From assembly GCA_000320605.2 (NCBI GenBank), contig KB445797.1, positions 742,474 through 806,473 of the forward strand: a DNA stretch of 64,000 nt, written 5' to 3'. A program made the position numbers and the translations under genes. Positions within the stretch are counted from its first letter, which is position 1, and each line of letters begins with the position of its first letter. Of this stretch, positions 45,109-56,961 are shown one piece after another. Source of the DNA: Gelatoporia subvermispora B. Lineage: Eukaryota > Basidiomycota > Agaricomycetes > Polyporales > Gelatoporiaceae. Under the pieces are notes generated by a model. The model did not search any database. It had not been told where the DNA came from and worked only from the letters and a program-made list of their open reading frames with translations.

Positions 45109-46494
45109 CTAGGCAACGCGGGTTCTGCTTCTCTTCCCGACCTGCGCCTGGAAACCGGTCTTGATGGCGGCGACGGAACGTTTTGAACCACAGGATTCGC
45201 ACGACATGAAGAAGATACGATTCTCCTTCGTAAGAATCGTGTCCGGAGATTTGCACGTCTTGCAGGTGACGTACTCCACTGCAATGCGAGAGAGCAGGGT
45301 GGTAAGAAATCGCCCTGAGAATGTCAAACAGACACATACCAATGTATCTTCGCAGGACGTGCTCGATCTGCTTTTGCTGGAAGCGACCTTTGATGACGAG
45401 TCGGCCAGAACCGTCCACAGAGCCCGTGGTACCCATTTCCGCAAACATGTACTGAATAATGTGTTCGGGCTGCCTGTGCATACGCTTGCAGATGTCCGAT
45501 ACATTGGCGAAAATTGTCTTCTTGTTTCCTTCCCTCATGATCTGCGGCGGCGCGATCGTGTAACGCCTACCAGCGGAGTTGAGTAATGCAGGGTTCGAAG
45601 CGTGCAGTTGAGCATAGAATCGATGAAGTAGCTGTGAAGCCGAGGGATGAGCCATCTCCACGCATCACAGACTGCGACAGAATGCACCTCGGGATATGTA
45701 TAGTCGCGGTCGCTCTTAAGCCAGGGCTCGTTGCCCGCATCCAGGCTGACGACACCCTCCGCCCGCGCGAACGGATCGTCACCAAGCTCAGCCTCATCCA
45801 TCTCCAGCATCTCGCCCTCCTCGCCCTCCTCATCTTCCGCATCCTTCGCTTTTGCCTCGTGAAGCTCCTTCTCAAACGCCTCCATGTCCAGAGCAGCCTT
45901 CTTCTTGGATGACTTCTTTTTCTTCTTCAGATCCGAGAAATCAAGGTCCTCAGCTGCTGCAGCAACTGTCGGAGTTGATGTACCAGAGTTGTCCTCAGGC
46001 TGTAGATTACTGCAGTTAGCGATAGGCTGAAGGGTGCGGGAAGACACACCAGCCCGTCATTACCCATCTCCTGCATGACGTATCTAACGCAGAGGATGGG
46101 TAGTGCGGGTCTATCGCAGCACGCGATGGGTATCACGCAGTCCCAGAATCCTGTCCAACAACATGGAGTCTGTGACACATACCAGGTCCATTGGGATGTC
46201 CTTCTTTTTCTTCTTCTTTTTGAGATCGCCAAACATAGCCTTGAACTCATCATCCTCCGTCTTCTCCTGCTTCTCCTCAGCACCATCCTCGCCCAGGCCG
46301 TTCTGCTTCATCTGCTCATGGACAGTTTTCGGCCCCAGGTCGATAGCCTCTCCATTAGTTGCAATGTCCTCGATGACGGCAGGTGCGGGCGTGGTCGGGT
46401 CAGCATCAGCACCGAGAGGGTCCTCAGAGAACGCGACGGTCTTCTTCTTGCGCTTCTTAAGCGAGGGATCAAAGAGAGGTTCTTCAGAGGCCAT
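45109..46494 (-). CDS. Translation initiation factor eIF2 subunit beta
   Basis: This subunit of the eIF2 ternary complex brings initiator tRNA to the ribosome and contacts eIF5 and eIF2B. The start at 46494 reads [20 protein letters not shown]. Three Lys-rich blocks are visible ([27 protein letters not shown]), as expected for the eIF5/eIF2B docking region. An acidic stretch follows. The core contains [40 protein letters not shown] and [20 protein letters not shown]. The C-terminal zinc ribbon is CKTCKSPDT and [14 protein letters not shown], and the protein ends RSRTRVA at 45109. Several introns are present. Gene and family length agree. It shares a compact divergent promoter with the ATP synthase gamma gene. 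Confidence 0.93.
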
Positions 46495-46703
46495 GATTAT
46501 ATGCGAGGAGCGGGATAGAAAGTCTGACGATATACAGGAGTCGTGCTCGCCGTTGTGCACGATGAGCGCGAGTCACCGGGCAGTGCACAAGCTCCGCCCC
46601 AATCCAGCGCGCAGGAATTGGAACTCCGCGCAAAAGTCGTCCCGCTCTGTCCCGCTCGACGGACACGACGTGCAGCCCTCCCCAACCGTCCTCGTTTTCT
46701 GAA
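46495..46703. promoter_or_regulatory. Bidirectional promoter between eIF2 beta and ATP synthase gamma
   Basis: Only 209 bases separate two divergent start codons of highly expressed housekeeping genes. No TATA box is obvious. The region is GC-rich. Confidence 0.55.
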
Positions 46704-47890
46704 ATGCTTGCTCGGCGCACGCTCGGTCGCATCGCTGCCCAGCCGCAGGTGCTGGGCGCAGCACCTTCTGGTGCTCGCAACATGGCCACTCTCCGTGAGA
46801 TCGAGTTGCGCCTCAAGTCTGTGCGTAACATCGAGAAGATCACCAAGGTTCGTCACAGCACGCGTATCTGGTCGTTTGGACGTGAATGAACCTTGTGGTG
46901 ATGTCGCGAACAGTCCATGAAAATGATTGCGTCGACAAAATTGGCCAAGGCGCAGCGCGCAATGCAGGCTGGCAAGCAGTACGGTATTGCCAACTCTGGT
47001 GCGTACCGTACCTCCGCAAAGACTCTTCACCTCGTGACGTAACTTCTCTTTCCTCTCGACGCACATTGTATACAGAGGTCTTCGAGCACTCTCCTGCGGA
47101 GCACTCCGGCAAGCGCAAGCTTTTCCTCGTCATCTCGTCCGACAAGGGTCTTTGCGGTGGTATCCACTCCTCCGTCTCGAAGGCGACCCGCCGCGCCATC
47201 GCGGACAAGGATGTCCCCGTCGAGGCGGACTCGCCCATCATGGTCGTCGGTGACAAGGCTAAGGCCCAGCTGTCCCGCGCCCTCGGCAAGAACCTTGTCT
47301 TGACCTTCAACCAGATCGGCCGTGACATCCCGACGTTCGCTGACGCTGCGGGCGTTGCGGACTTGATCATGAAATCCGGCGTGCAGTACGATGGCATCAC
47401 CATCGTCTACAACCAGTTCGTGTCTGCGATTTCCTACGAGTCGGCGACCATGGAGGTCGCGACTGAGGCCTCGCTGAAGGAGTCGTGTAAGTTCTATGTC
47501 ACTCATATGGTACTCGCATTTTCAAACGCGTTTTCAAGCGGGCTTCAAGGCGTACGAGATGGAGGAGGATGTCACCAAGGACCTCGCTGAGTTCTCGCTG
47601 GCCAACGCCATCTACGCCACTCTCACCGAGTCGCACGCTTGCGAGCAGAGCGCGCGGTGCGTACCTGAGGTATCCTCTGACGCAATCAAATTGACCTTGG
47701 TTCAGCCGCAACGCCATGGACAACGCCTCGAAGAACGCGACGGACATGATCAGCAAGTTGCAGATGCAGTACAACCGTGGTCGCCAGGCCGCCATTACCA
47801 ACGAGCTGGTCGATATTATCACTGGTAAGTTCTGCTACTATATCACGAGGTCTCTGTCTCACTTGCCATCCAGGTGCGAGTGCGCTTTAG
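46704..47890 (+). CDS. atp3: Mitochondrial F1 ATP synthase subunit gamma
   Basis: This is the rotor shaft of the F1 sector, in the mitochondrial matrix. A basic presequence ([18 protein letters not shown]) precedes [20 protein letters not shown]. Exon 2, after the acceptor just before TCCATG, gives [20 protein letters not shown]. Then come [40 protein letters not shown] and [40 protein letters not shown] follows, and [20 protein letters not shown] plus [16 protein letters not shown] close the protein. The terminal exon encodes only GASAL before TAG at 47888-47890. The introns are short and the joins are in frame. Confidence 0.94.
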
Positions 47891-48275
47891 ATTGTGGTCG
47901 ATACGGAGGAAACTTGAGGGCCATATTGATTTGTGCCGTAGATAGTACAACTGATTTGACACTCTTAGTGAATTGCGTACCACGTGGACTAAAACTGCAG
48001 AATGTGTGCTTAAGAATGAGGAAGAGTGTGCCTGATGATGAGATATATCTGGTACCATGTACTCGGCTGTGGAGGATGAGTGATGTCCGACTACCGAGGC
48101 GACGCGCCCACATTGGTCGTGTCTGCTCCACTCACTCATCCACTTACACTTTCCACGCACCTTCACACCTTCAGAGTTCCTAAGTTACCACAGATCGCAG
48201 AGGCGTAGGTCCTCGCTCGTGGTATCTTGAACTCCCCAACAGTTCGTCACCGTGTCGCGCCCCAACGTTGCCGTC
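47891..48275. other. Intergenic between ATP synthase gamma and BRO1
   Basis: This is the 3' UTR of the upstream gene and the promoter of BRO1. A GATGATGAG sequence near 48034 looked like a snoRNA C box, but no paired D box or guide was found. Confidence 0.4.
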
Positions 48276-51200
48276 ATGGCGGCGCATAACTCGCCCATGA
48301 TATCCATTCCGAAGAAGACGACAGAAGAAGCAGACTGGACGACACCCATCCGGAATGCTATCTCGCGCTCTTATGGCGAAGACCCTGACAACTACGCAGC
48401 CGAATGTGCTAACCTACAGCGATGTAGGCAAGATGCGGTGAAGGGCGCAGGGAGCGATATGACCGGTGCGCCATATACATCGTCTGCGTAATGCCTCTGC
48501 TCACACGGTGGTCTATTAGCCAGAGACCTCTTGTACAAGTACTTTGGGCAACTGGAGTTGCTAGAACTGCGATTCGCCGAGATCCGTGTCAACTTCCCGT
48601 GGCGAGATGCGTTCACGAACAAGCTCATCATGCAGACCTCGATAGCGTATGAGAAGGCGTCCATCATCTTCCAGATCGCAGCGACACACTCCGCAATCGC
48701 AGCCTCGCAGAACAGGTCCGATCCTGAGGGGCTCAAGCGGGCCTTCTACTACTTCCGCACATGCGCAGGCATGCTCAACTACATCAACGACAACTTCTTA
48801 CATGCGCCCTCAACGGATCTAAGTCGCGAGGTCATTAAGTTCCTCGTTGGGGTCATTATGGCGCAGGCAACGGAAGTATTCTTCGAGAAGTGCACGGATG
48901 AGCGGAAAGGCAGCGCGCTCGTCTCCAAGATCGCTGCTCAGGCAGCGTTCCTGTACAACGCGCTGAGCGAAGAAGTGAAAGAGTTTATGGGAAAGGGGAT
49001 CTTTGACCGAAATTGGGTCACGATTGTCCAGGTGAGCATCAGTCTTGAGGCCCAAGGCCAGCTTACTGATCATATGCACAGACGAAAGCCAAATATTTCA
49101 CTTCTGTGTCTCAATACCATCGTGCTCTTGCAGATAGCGCTGCGGCCAAGCATGGAGAGGCCCTTTCTCGCCTGAATATCGCAGAGGCCGCGGCAAAGGA
49201 GGCGAACCGCACTGCTTCGTCCTTCGCATCCATCTTCGTCACACAGATGTCCCCTAACCTGCCTCCAGACGCCGGACCAGCTTTGCTCGAGCTCACGAAG
49301 GCGCAGCTCGCGCTGTGCACAGAAAGGCGCAACGAAGCGCAGCGTGAGAACGACCTCATCTACAACGCGATCGTCCCCAACGCAGACACACTACCGCAGA
49401 TCGACAAGGCCTCCGTCGTCACACCCATCTCGATCCAGGAGGTGTACGCTGCTCCGGATGTCCAGAAGGTCATTGGGCCAGACCTGTTCGTGCGCCTCAT
49501 TCCGCTCAGCGTACATGAGAGTGCGAGCGTGTACTCTGAGGAGAAGGCGAAGCTGGTGCGCGGCGAGGTTGAGAAGGCAGACGACGCGGAGGTTGAGGTC
49601 AAGAGTGCGCTCGACGCGATGGGCGTCAAGCAGGGACTGGTCCGGTTCAAGGCCATGGCAGATGGCGGTATGGGAGGGGAGGAAGAGATCCCCGTCGAGG
49701 TGCGCCGGTGGCGCGAAGATATCGGGTTGATGGAGGAGAGAGAGGGCGTCGAAGGCATCATGGCAGAATTAAACAGGCTCAAGGACACCGTCAAGAGAGA
49801 GCTTGACGCCATCAGCCGAGACTTGGAGCACGAAAGCAGGGAATGCGAAGCCATGCGCGTGAAGTACGATCACCTGTGGACGCAAGAGCCTTCGGCGTCC
49901 CATACCAAGTCTCTCCGCCAAGACCTCAAATCACACCTTACGGCTCTGGAAGCGGCTGCTCAGTCAGATCATCAGGTTGATACACTTTGGGAGTCTATCA
50001 AGGGTGAGATCGCCCTTTTGCTCTCGCCTCAGGTGGAGGAGGTATTCCGCGCAAGCACAGAGCAGGCGGGAGCTGGCTCCGAGAATCTCCTCGACCTCGA
50101 CGTCAACAGCGATATGAACGGCGAGGGGGAGCGCCTGAAGATCGCACAGTTCGTAGACGAAATCGAAGAGCGACTAGGTAGGCTCAACAAGATCGGACAT
50201 GAACGTAAGGAGGTTCTCAAGGACCTTAAGGAGAAGGTACATATTCGTGCCCTTCAGGCTGCAATATAGCTCATTGTAAATGCGCTTAGGTCCAAGCAGA
50301 TGATGTCTCGCATCTTCTGTTGCTCAACAGGCGCAACACTGGGGCCGAAAATAGTCTCTTTGCAGGAGAATTGGAGAAGTTTCGGCCGTACCAACAACGT
50401 CTGGCGGCTACTGTGCACCATGAGCAAGTCGTCCTACAAGAGGTATCTTCCCTATGGCGCAGCTTGCGCGACCTCGCTGGACGCGGGCCAGGTGCTAGAA
50501 AATGGGAAGAACGAGAGCGGAGGAAGAAGGATACCATTCGTCGCTTCTCGCGAGTGAGGGATCGCTACATGGAAGTACGGGACGGCCTTGCGTATGTATT
50601 ATTGTACGATCCCCTGCACCGCGGCCAACTGAGCATTATATTGCAGGAAGGGATTGCAGTTCTACACCGACCTCACCGAGCTAACGGTTGCACTCCGTCG
50701 CAATGCCAAGACGTTTGTGTCTAATCGTGCAGTTGAACGAGAGGCACTGGCTACACAGGCAGAGACAAAGAAACGGGCTGCAGCATCACCGCCTTCGCTC
50801 CCTGACAAGCCTCCACGCCCCCCGCCGCCGCTCTCTCGCCCGTCTCTGGACAACTCTCCTGTAGGCAAGTTGGAGTCTTCTCTTGCTTCAATGAACCTAT
50901 ATAGCAGCAATGCACCCACGTCGCCGCCGCCGCCAAGCCAGCAATCATGGGCATCATCTCCTGCTCCATCCGCCGCACCGGCACAGCAATACTACTCACA
51001 GCCCCAGCAGCAGCCGCAGCGCGCGCCATCTTACCCCCCTCCCCCTCCGTCTGCTCCCGCACAATCATCCTATCGTTCTCCGCCCCCTCCACCTGCTAGT
51101 GACCCGTATGCTTCCTTGGGCATGTTCACCAACGGACCAAATGGCAGTTCGCCATATTCAGGTTCTGCATCGAACCCTGCACCTGCGCCATCTCGGCCGC

Positions 51201-51496
51201 CCCAGCCGCCTCAACAGTATCCGTATGGGGGCCCTCCCCCATCACAGCCGTCTGCCCCTTCGCAGTACCAGCCGTCATACCAGACTCAGCCTTCTTATAC
51301 GCCTGCGTTTCAGTCAGCGCCTCCACCTGCCACATCCCCGCTACCGCCACCGCCTCCTCCTATTCAATACCAGTCGCAATACGGATCGCAGCCCCCACCG
51401 CCACCGCCCCAACAGTCCCAGTATCAGTATCAAGGTTATCCCCCGCCCCCGTCCGCTTCGCAGTACGGGCAGTACCCACAAGGATATGGACGGTGA
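48276..51496 (+). CDS. BRO1-domain ESCRT-associated protein
   Basis: This is a Bro1/ALIX/PalA-family scaffold that binds ESCRT-III and ubiquitin for sorting into multivesicular bodies. The ATG at 48276 starts MAAHNSPMISIPKKTTEEAD. The Bro1 domain runs through LLYKYFGQLELLELRFAEIR, AYEKASIIFQIAATHSAIAA, AFYYFRTCAGMLNYINDNF and SVSQYHRALADSAAAKHGEA. A helical V domain follows, with coiled coils such as EVRRWREDIGLMEEREGVEG and ERLGRLNKIGHERKEVLKDL. The last 230 residues are a Pro/Gln/Tyr-rich tail with repeated PPPP and QYQ. The N-terminal sequence and the Pro-rich tail look more like BRO1 than PalA/Rim20, but the sequence alone does not decide it. Four or more introns occur. An in-frame GTG upstream at 48252 is not the start. 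Confidence 0.88.
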
Positions 51497-52112
51497 TAGG
51501 AACTTTAGATGAAGGGCTGTGTAGGCTTCTCGGACTGTTCTTGAATCTTTCGGCGGAAATGTAGTTGTGCATTGTGTTGTATCCCAGCTGCTGTAGATCA
51601 ACTTTGTCTTCCAAGTGATGTCCTTAGGCTGCGAAGGTTCATATTGTTGCTACGACCAGCAATGGGTCTTGTGCATACAACTTTGCGCTGTTGTGGGCCC
51701 ACGAAGCTCGTGCAACGGTAGGAGCTGGACACGTGACGTACGCGTCCTTACCGCGATGCTGGACGCGCAGTCAAACCCGCCCAATATCCGGGACAACCTT
51801 CACACACGACGTCTTTAATCCTTACAAATGTATTGTAATCATTTGTATTATGCGCGCTTTCTCATAACGGACTCTCTGAGACACACACTTCTCACTCACC
51901 ATGTGGCGAAGATTCAAGTGCAAGGTCAATGAGTTAATGTACATATTAGGAAATTAGATGGAAGCCAATGGCCTCTAATCCTAACAAGCGTAAACAACCC
52001 GCGACGCGTGCTGCACCAGTTGCGCCAGGCGATTGCTCAATACTTAAAAACCTGTGGCACACAGTCTCAAACACTCAGGATACCCTGTTTGCCGGATAGC
52101 TCGCCATAAATC
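51497..52112. other. Intergenic between BRO1 and MIC12
   Basis: The 616 bases hold the BRO1 3' UTR and the MIC12 promoter. No gene is supported. Confidence 0.4.
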
Positions 52113-52604
52113 ATGTCCTTCGTGCTTGGCACAATATCAGGTGCTCTCGCGGCTGGAGGGGTGAGTCCTTTCGACACAGGTCGTACCCAGCGTGACATGT
52201 TCAATCACGTCTAGGTCTATTACGGCTTCTCAAACCTGATGTCAAGCAGGTGAGTAATCTTATTGACGACATGATGTTCTTAACATGACACAACAATGCA
52301 GGACGGAGATGCATCGCACAGAGTGCGTCACAATGACTCCGACGATCTGACGCGGCTGATCATCGGTTTGGGACTCAGTCTCCACCGTCTGTCTCAGCGC
52401 CTGCTGGAGGTCCCCGTTAGCCCCGAAGCCTTGCCCTCGGCATCTCAGCGCATTGTGCATCATCCTTTCACTTCTCTCATGAAGGAACAGTGGAACGCTG
52501 CAATCGGGACGGCCTTCAATAGTGCTAGAGACTTAGAGCAGGAAGTATTCCGATGGGGCAAAGTACTTCTGTCTGAAGGGTTTCCCGGAAGTAAACGCGA
52601 GTAA
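52113..52604 (+). CDS. MICOS complex subunit MIC12
   Basis: This is a small inner-membrane protein of the MICOS complex, which forms crista junctions in mitochondria. Four exons, 52113-52160, 52215-52249, 52302-52322 (only 21 bases) and 52379-52604, join to 109 residues with exact phase. The N-terminus MSFVLGTISGALAAGGVYYG is a membrane segment with the Gly-rich pattern of Mic12. FSNLMSSRTEMHRTDLHRLS follows across two splice joints. The rest is amphipathic: PFTSLMKEQWNAAIGTAFNS, then EVFRWGKVLLSEGFPGSKRE. The family assignment comes from the N-terminal segment, the size and the HR-DLH region. The family is poorly conserved in sequence, so some doubt remains. Confidence 0.75.
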
Positions 52605-53987
52605 TGTCTACTGATATGGCGCACCCTGTTCGGTCACACACTGCCTACCGACACGGTCACTCTTGAACCGCCTTTGTGTTATATTATAGACTGATGATCG
52701 TGATGCCGACAACGTCGGATCCTCCGTCCAAATCGCGTGCGAGTAATCTCATGAACGACCTCAAGTAGCATTGGCAAATATCTAACGTACTTCGCGCTAT
52801 TGAGGCTTCGCTTTCCATGTGATTGATGCAACGCTGACGTCTCTCCCTCACTCACACATTCGTATACTACGATCAATGTTGACGCCGGCCCACTGTAGGT
52901 CACTGTAACGATGCACACCTGTCCTGTCATAACGATGCGCACAAGGAAATGGGCCCCTATCAATTTCCGGTATGAAAGTTACCGACCTTCGTGAGTATAT
53001 CTTAAGTCTAATAATGAACCTGCATTTTCAACGATGGCGGTCGCCGTGTATATTTACCAGCTCTCTGGAGTCCGTATTTCAAAATATCAAGCATATTCCA
53101 GATTGGCGAGCGTTATCTTCCACGGGCATCGGTCTAACAAATATACGAGTGAAATTAAGAAGTCCATGCTCTAGAACATAACTCTAGCTCTCCATCGGGC
53201 CCCATGCAAGTGCGACGACCGTCGATTCGTCATCGGTGGATAGGACAGACCAGGACAGACCCCTTTCTGAAGGTTTTCTAGACGTCTCCAGGACTCGGAT
53301 AAACAGAGACGCTTGGATGATAACGTGCCGGAAAGACGCATCGTGCCGTGCGTTGAGGCTCAACCGGGGGTCAAGCTCGGACCTGGCATGAACGGCAAGA
53401 CGTGTCAGGACGTGTCCTGTGCGTCCTCTCCGTGATCAGCTCCCGTGCGTCGACCAGAAAGGAAATCCTCTGAGTAACACCTCCCGCATAGCTCACGTGA
53501 TGGTCGCTTGATTCGTTGACGCCTGCGGCCCTCGCTTCAGATTCTACCGCCAACCGCGGCCATGCAGACGTGGGGGGAGCTAAGCAACAAGCGGCACGGA
53601 CAGATGTCATTTCGAAATCACAATTGGGCCACTTTCCCTTCGTCGTCGAGCGCAATCCGAGTTATGTTTTCACCGATACTATTCACGGACATTCGGAACG
53701 GCCAAGCGCCACACTGCTGACAGGAGGGCAGAGACAAGACACACCGTTCTGGAGGTGTCATCTCCGTGCGCAGATGCCGCCCACCACGCCGCGCGCTCAG
53801 GCCGCTACGGCAAAGACATCCTGCCGACTATCGCGAACCCGGCGGCCTCAACGTTCGAAAACCTTCCGCGCATCATCTGAGCCAGCTCGGCTCGGACACC
53901 CGACGACGAGTCGCTAGCCTATAAGATGTCCGCAAAATATTGTGCTCAGTGTCCCTCTTGTGTGGTGCATCCTGCGCTCGATTCTCG
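52605..53987. other. Gene-poor spacer upstream of the catalase gene
   Basis: About 1.4 kb carries no supported gene. A direct repeat of AGGACAGACC occurs twice at about 53242. The promoter of the catalase should be in the last few hundred bases. No TATA box is obvious. Confidence 0.4.
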
Positions 53988-56961
53988 ATGGCCAACCCAA
54001 TGTTCAGTGCCCTCCTGGCAGCTGTCTGGCTCGCGCTCAGTGTGTCTTCGAGGTCATTCCCTGGCATTAACGCTCCTGGGCTCGAAGGCAGATATGTCCA
54101 GACGCCGGAAGTGCCTACGTTCCCGGGATTCAATGCTCCGGGCTTGCGCAGAGAGGATGCAGCCACCCCTGCTTCTTCGTCTTCAGCTTCAGCTTCCCCT
54201 GCCTTCGATGTTGCCTCTGGCATCGAAATGCAACTCCAAACCTCGGAAGAGGATGCAGCGGATGTCGTATACACTACAGAAAATGGAGCACCATATTCGA
54301 ATCCGTACGACGCACTGCGGATTGGCTCTAATGGTGCGCTTGTTGGCATTCGCGCCCTTGCGAATCTGACGAGACCGAAATCAGGACCACTTCTGCTGCA
54401 GGATTATCACCTTACGGAGATATTTGGTTCCTTTGACAGGGAGCGAATCCCTGAGCGTGTTGTGCACGCAAGAGGAGGTAAGTTGCAGAGAATTTAAGTT
54501 GTTCCATTTCTCGAAACCTGATTGGCCAAAGCCGGTGCGCATGGTTACTTTGAAACCACCAACGCGGAATTCTGCAAGAATTACACTATGATGTACGTAT
54601 CTGATCTCTCTGGCCGGTTTTGAGCACGAATAACATACGTGCGATTATCCAGGGACATGCTCAGTGAGGTACTATCGCATTGCCGTCTCTCGGATTGCCT
54701 GACGCATGTCGCTAAATAATAACTTCCCAGAATGGGCTGCGAACGCCTATCACGCGTAAGTCCTCACAAAAGTCGGAAGGCTCATAGATTGACGTACTGT
54801 AGTTCGTATCAGCACTGTTGGCGGTGAATCAGGATCCGCAGACGAGGCACGCGATCCTCGCGGTTTTGCAGTCAAGTACGCGATTCTAACAGAATCTGTA
54901 CAATTTTGCGTGTTGATATTCCACAGGTTCCGTACGCGCAAAGGAAACCTCGATATTGTTATGAACAGTGAGCGAAAGATGCCCACAATCTGTTTTATGG
55001 TGCCTAAGCGCCTTCGTCTTAGATACGCCGGTGTTCTTCATTCGCGATCCTGCCAAGTTCATCCACTTCATTCATGTGTGTGCTCACTCGGCGCCATTCG
55101 GGTATATTTTCCAATAATCGCATGTTATTACAGACTCAAAAGCGTAATCCGCAAACACATCTCAAAGACCACGAGTATGCTGTACAGTGACCCATACATG
55201 CAGCATGACATCTCACATCTTTCACAGCATGTTCTGGGACTACCTGAGTTCCAACCCAGAGTCAAATTACCAGGTGATGCGCCTCTTCTCCGACCTGGGT
55301 ACGCCGTATGGCTTCAGGCATATGAACGCATGGACGGGGCACTCCTATCGGTATGTGCGCTTCAATTTCGTTATGAGTTGAATTCTCATAATCGTTTACA
55401 GGTGGATGAAGGCAGACGGTTCCTGGGTATACGTCAAGCTCTACTGCGAGAGTATGCAGGGGGTGCGTAAACTCCCCACGTTCAATTTCGCATAGCTGTA
55501 ATAACACCCTGCAGGTCAAAAACTTCACCAACACCGAGGCCACTGCAATCCAAGGTCCTACATTCGTTTGGGACATCTGAGACGGCACTGATGCTGGCTC
55601 ATCAGGGTCGAACCCCGACTTCGCAACCCAGGATTTGTTCGAGGCTATCGAGGAAGGCAACTACCCGGGCTGGACCGTCTACGCTCAGGTTCTCACCCCG
55701 GACCAGGCCGAGGGCTTCATGTAAGCCGGTCCTTCCTCTCTCGCCAGACTGTTCACTGAATTGGGCACTTGGAGGTTCAACGTCCTCGACCTCACCAAGT
55801 GAGCCCTACTTGCCCCGACTCCCGCTATCATTTTCAGCTGAGTTCTGTAGGGACTGGGGCTGCTCGCTTGTTCCCTGCGTCGAGATTGGCAAGTTTTATC
55901 TCACACAAAACCCCACAAAGTGAGCGCCGGTGTGGGCCTGTGGATCTGTAGGCGTGTGGGAACTGATGCTCATCGCGCATCGCGCGTCTTTCACTAGCTA
56001 CTTTGCCGAGGTTGAGCAGGCGGGTTTCTCACCGTCTCACGTTGTTGATGGTTGGGCGGCCTCAGCGGACCCGGTCCTGCAGGCGAGGATGTTTGCATAC
56101 TCGGGTACGCTATCACCCGACCGCCATTCTCGCAGATCGTTGTATTGACGCGGAATTGTAGATACCCAGCGATACAGGCTGGGCGCGAACTCGCTGGTAT
56201 GTAATCGATGGCATATCTCTGGATATCCCGAACTGACCACTGTTTGTTGTCAGCAAATCCCGGTAAGACTCCTTTCATGCTCATGTTGGATACCATGAAT
56301 TTACAACGCATCCATCAGGTTAACGCTCCAATTGTGCCTGTAGGTAAGTCGAGGCAGTGCCGTATCTCGGAACACCATTCGCTAACGCGCCATAACCAGC
56401 GAATTTCGAGCGGGACGGCTACATGAACGTGAATGGTAACCAAGGGTCGAGACCTAACTATATGTCGACGACTAGCCCTATTCAATTGTACAACCGTACT
56501 TGGTCTTTCGACTCCCATCAGCAATGGATCGTGAGTGTTTGACATATTCGGCTTTGCGTCCGCTGAAATGGTCGACTTGATGTGTAGGGTGGCGCCGTAC
56601 AATCCCTGTCCGCAGTGACAGAAATCGACTTCCTTTGGTCCCGCTGGTTCTGGAACAACCTCACCGAGACCGACCAGCAAAACCTCATCAGGTACGTTCC
56701 TCTCTTACGAGTCGCGGACTTTCGAATCCCGAGCTCACTTGTTTCAGCAACGTCGTCGGGCATCTCGGGGAGGCGCCCACCAAGAGCATCCGCGAGCGCG
56801 CTACGGCCATTTTCGCGCACATCAACATCACGCTCGGGGAGGCGATCGCGGCGGGCGTCGGCGTCGATGTCGTCAACCTGACGTTCCCGGAGCACAGCGC
56901 GGCGCACCCGACGTGGTTCAACCACACGATCCACAGCGACTCGAGCACGCTTTTCTACTAG
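53988..56961 (+). CDS. Secreted heme catalase with unusual N-terminal repeat
   Basis: This is a heme catalase, converting hydrogen peroxide to water and oxygen, probably extracellular. ATG at 53988 opens a signal peptide ([20 protein letters not shown]). FPGINAPGL and FPGFNAPGL then occur as a pair, followed by RR and a Ser/Ala stretch. The enzyme core has [20 protein letters not shown], the distal His in [33 protein letters not shown], a late Asn region ([15 protein letters not shown]) and the proximal Tyr in [36 protein letters not shown] follows. It ends STLFY. The gene has more than 15 short introns, including one 9-base exon (56254-56262). An in-frame TGA near 55580 lies in an intron. 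Overall length is that of a small-subunit catalase plus the N-terminal extension. Confidence 0.9.
56254..56262 (+). other. Nine-base microexon of the catalase gene
   Basis: CAAATCCCG lies between an acceptor TTGTCAG and a donor GTAAGA. It joins GCGAACTCGCTG to GTTAACGCT, making ANSLQIPVNAP, the usual catalase sequence. Without it the conserved QIP would be missing. Confidence 0.8.

Noticed and set aside
48020..48120. Possible C/D-box snoRNA downstream of ATP synthase gamma
   Set aside because: A C-box-like GATGATGA is present, but there is no matching D box, terminal stem or guide segment.
55560..55610. Apparent in-frame TGA in the catalase gene
   Set aside because: It lies in a short phase-1 intron beginning GTCCTA and ending CATCAG. 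Removing it restores [20 protein letters not shown].
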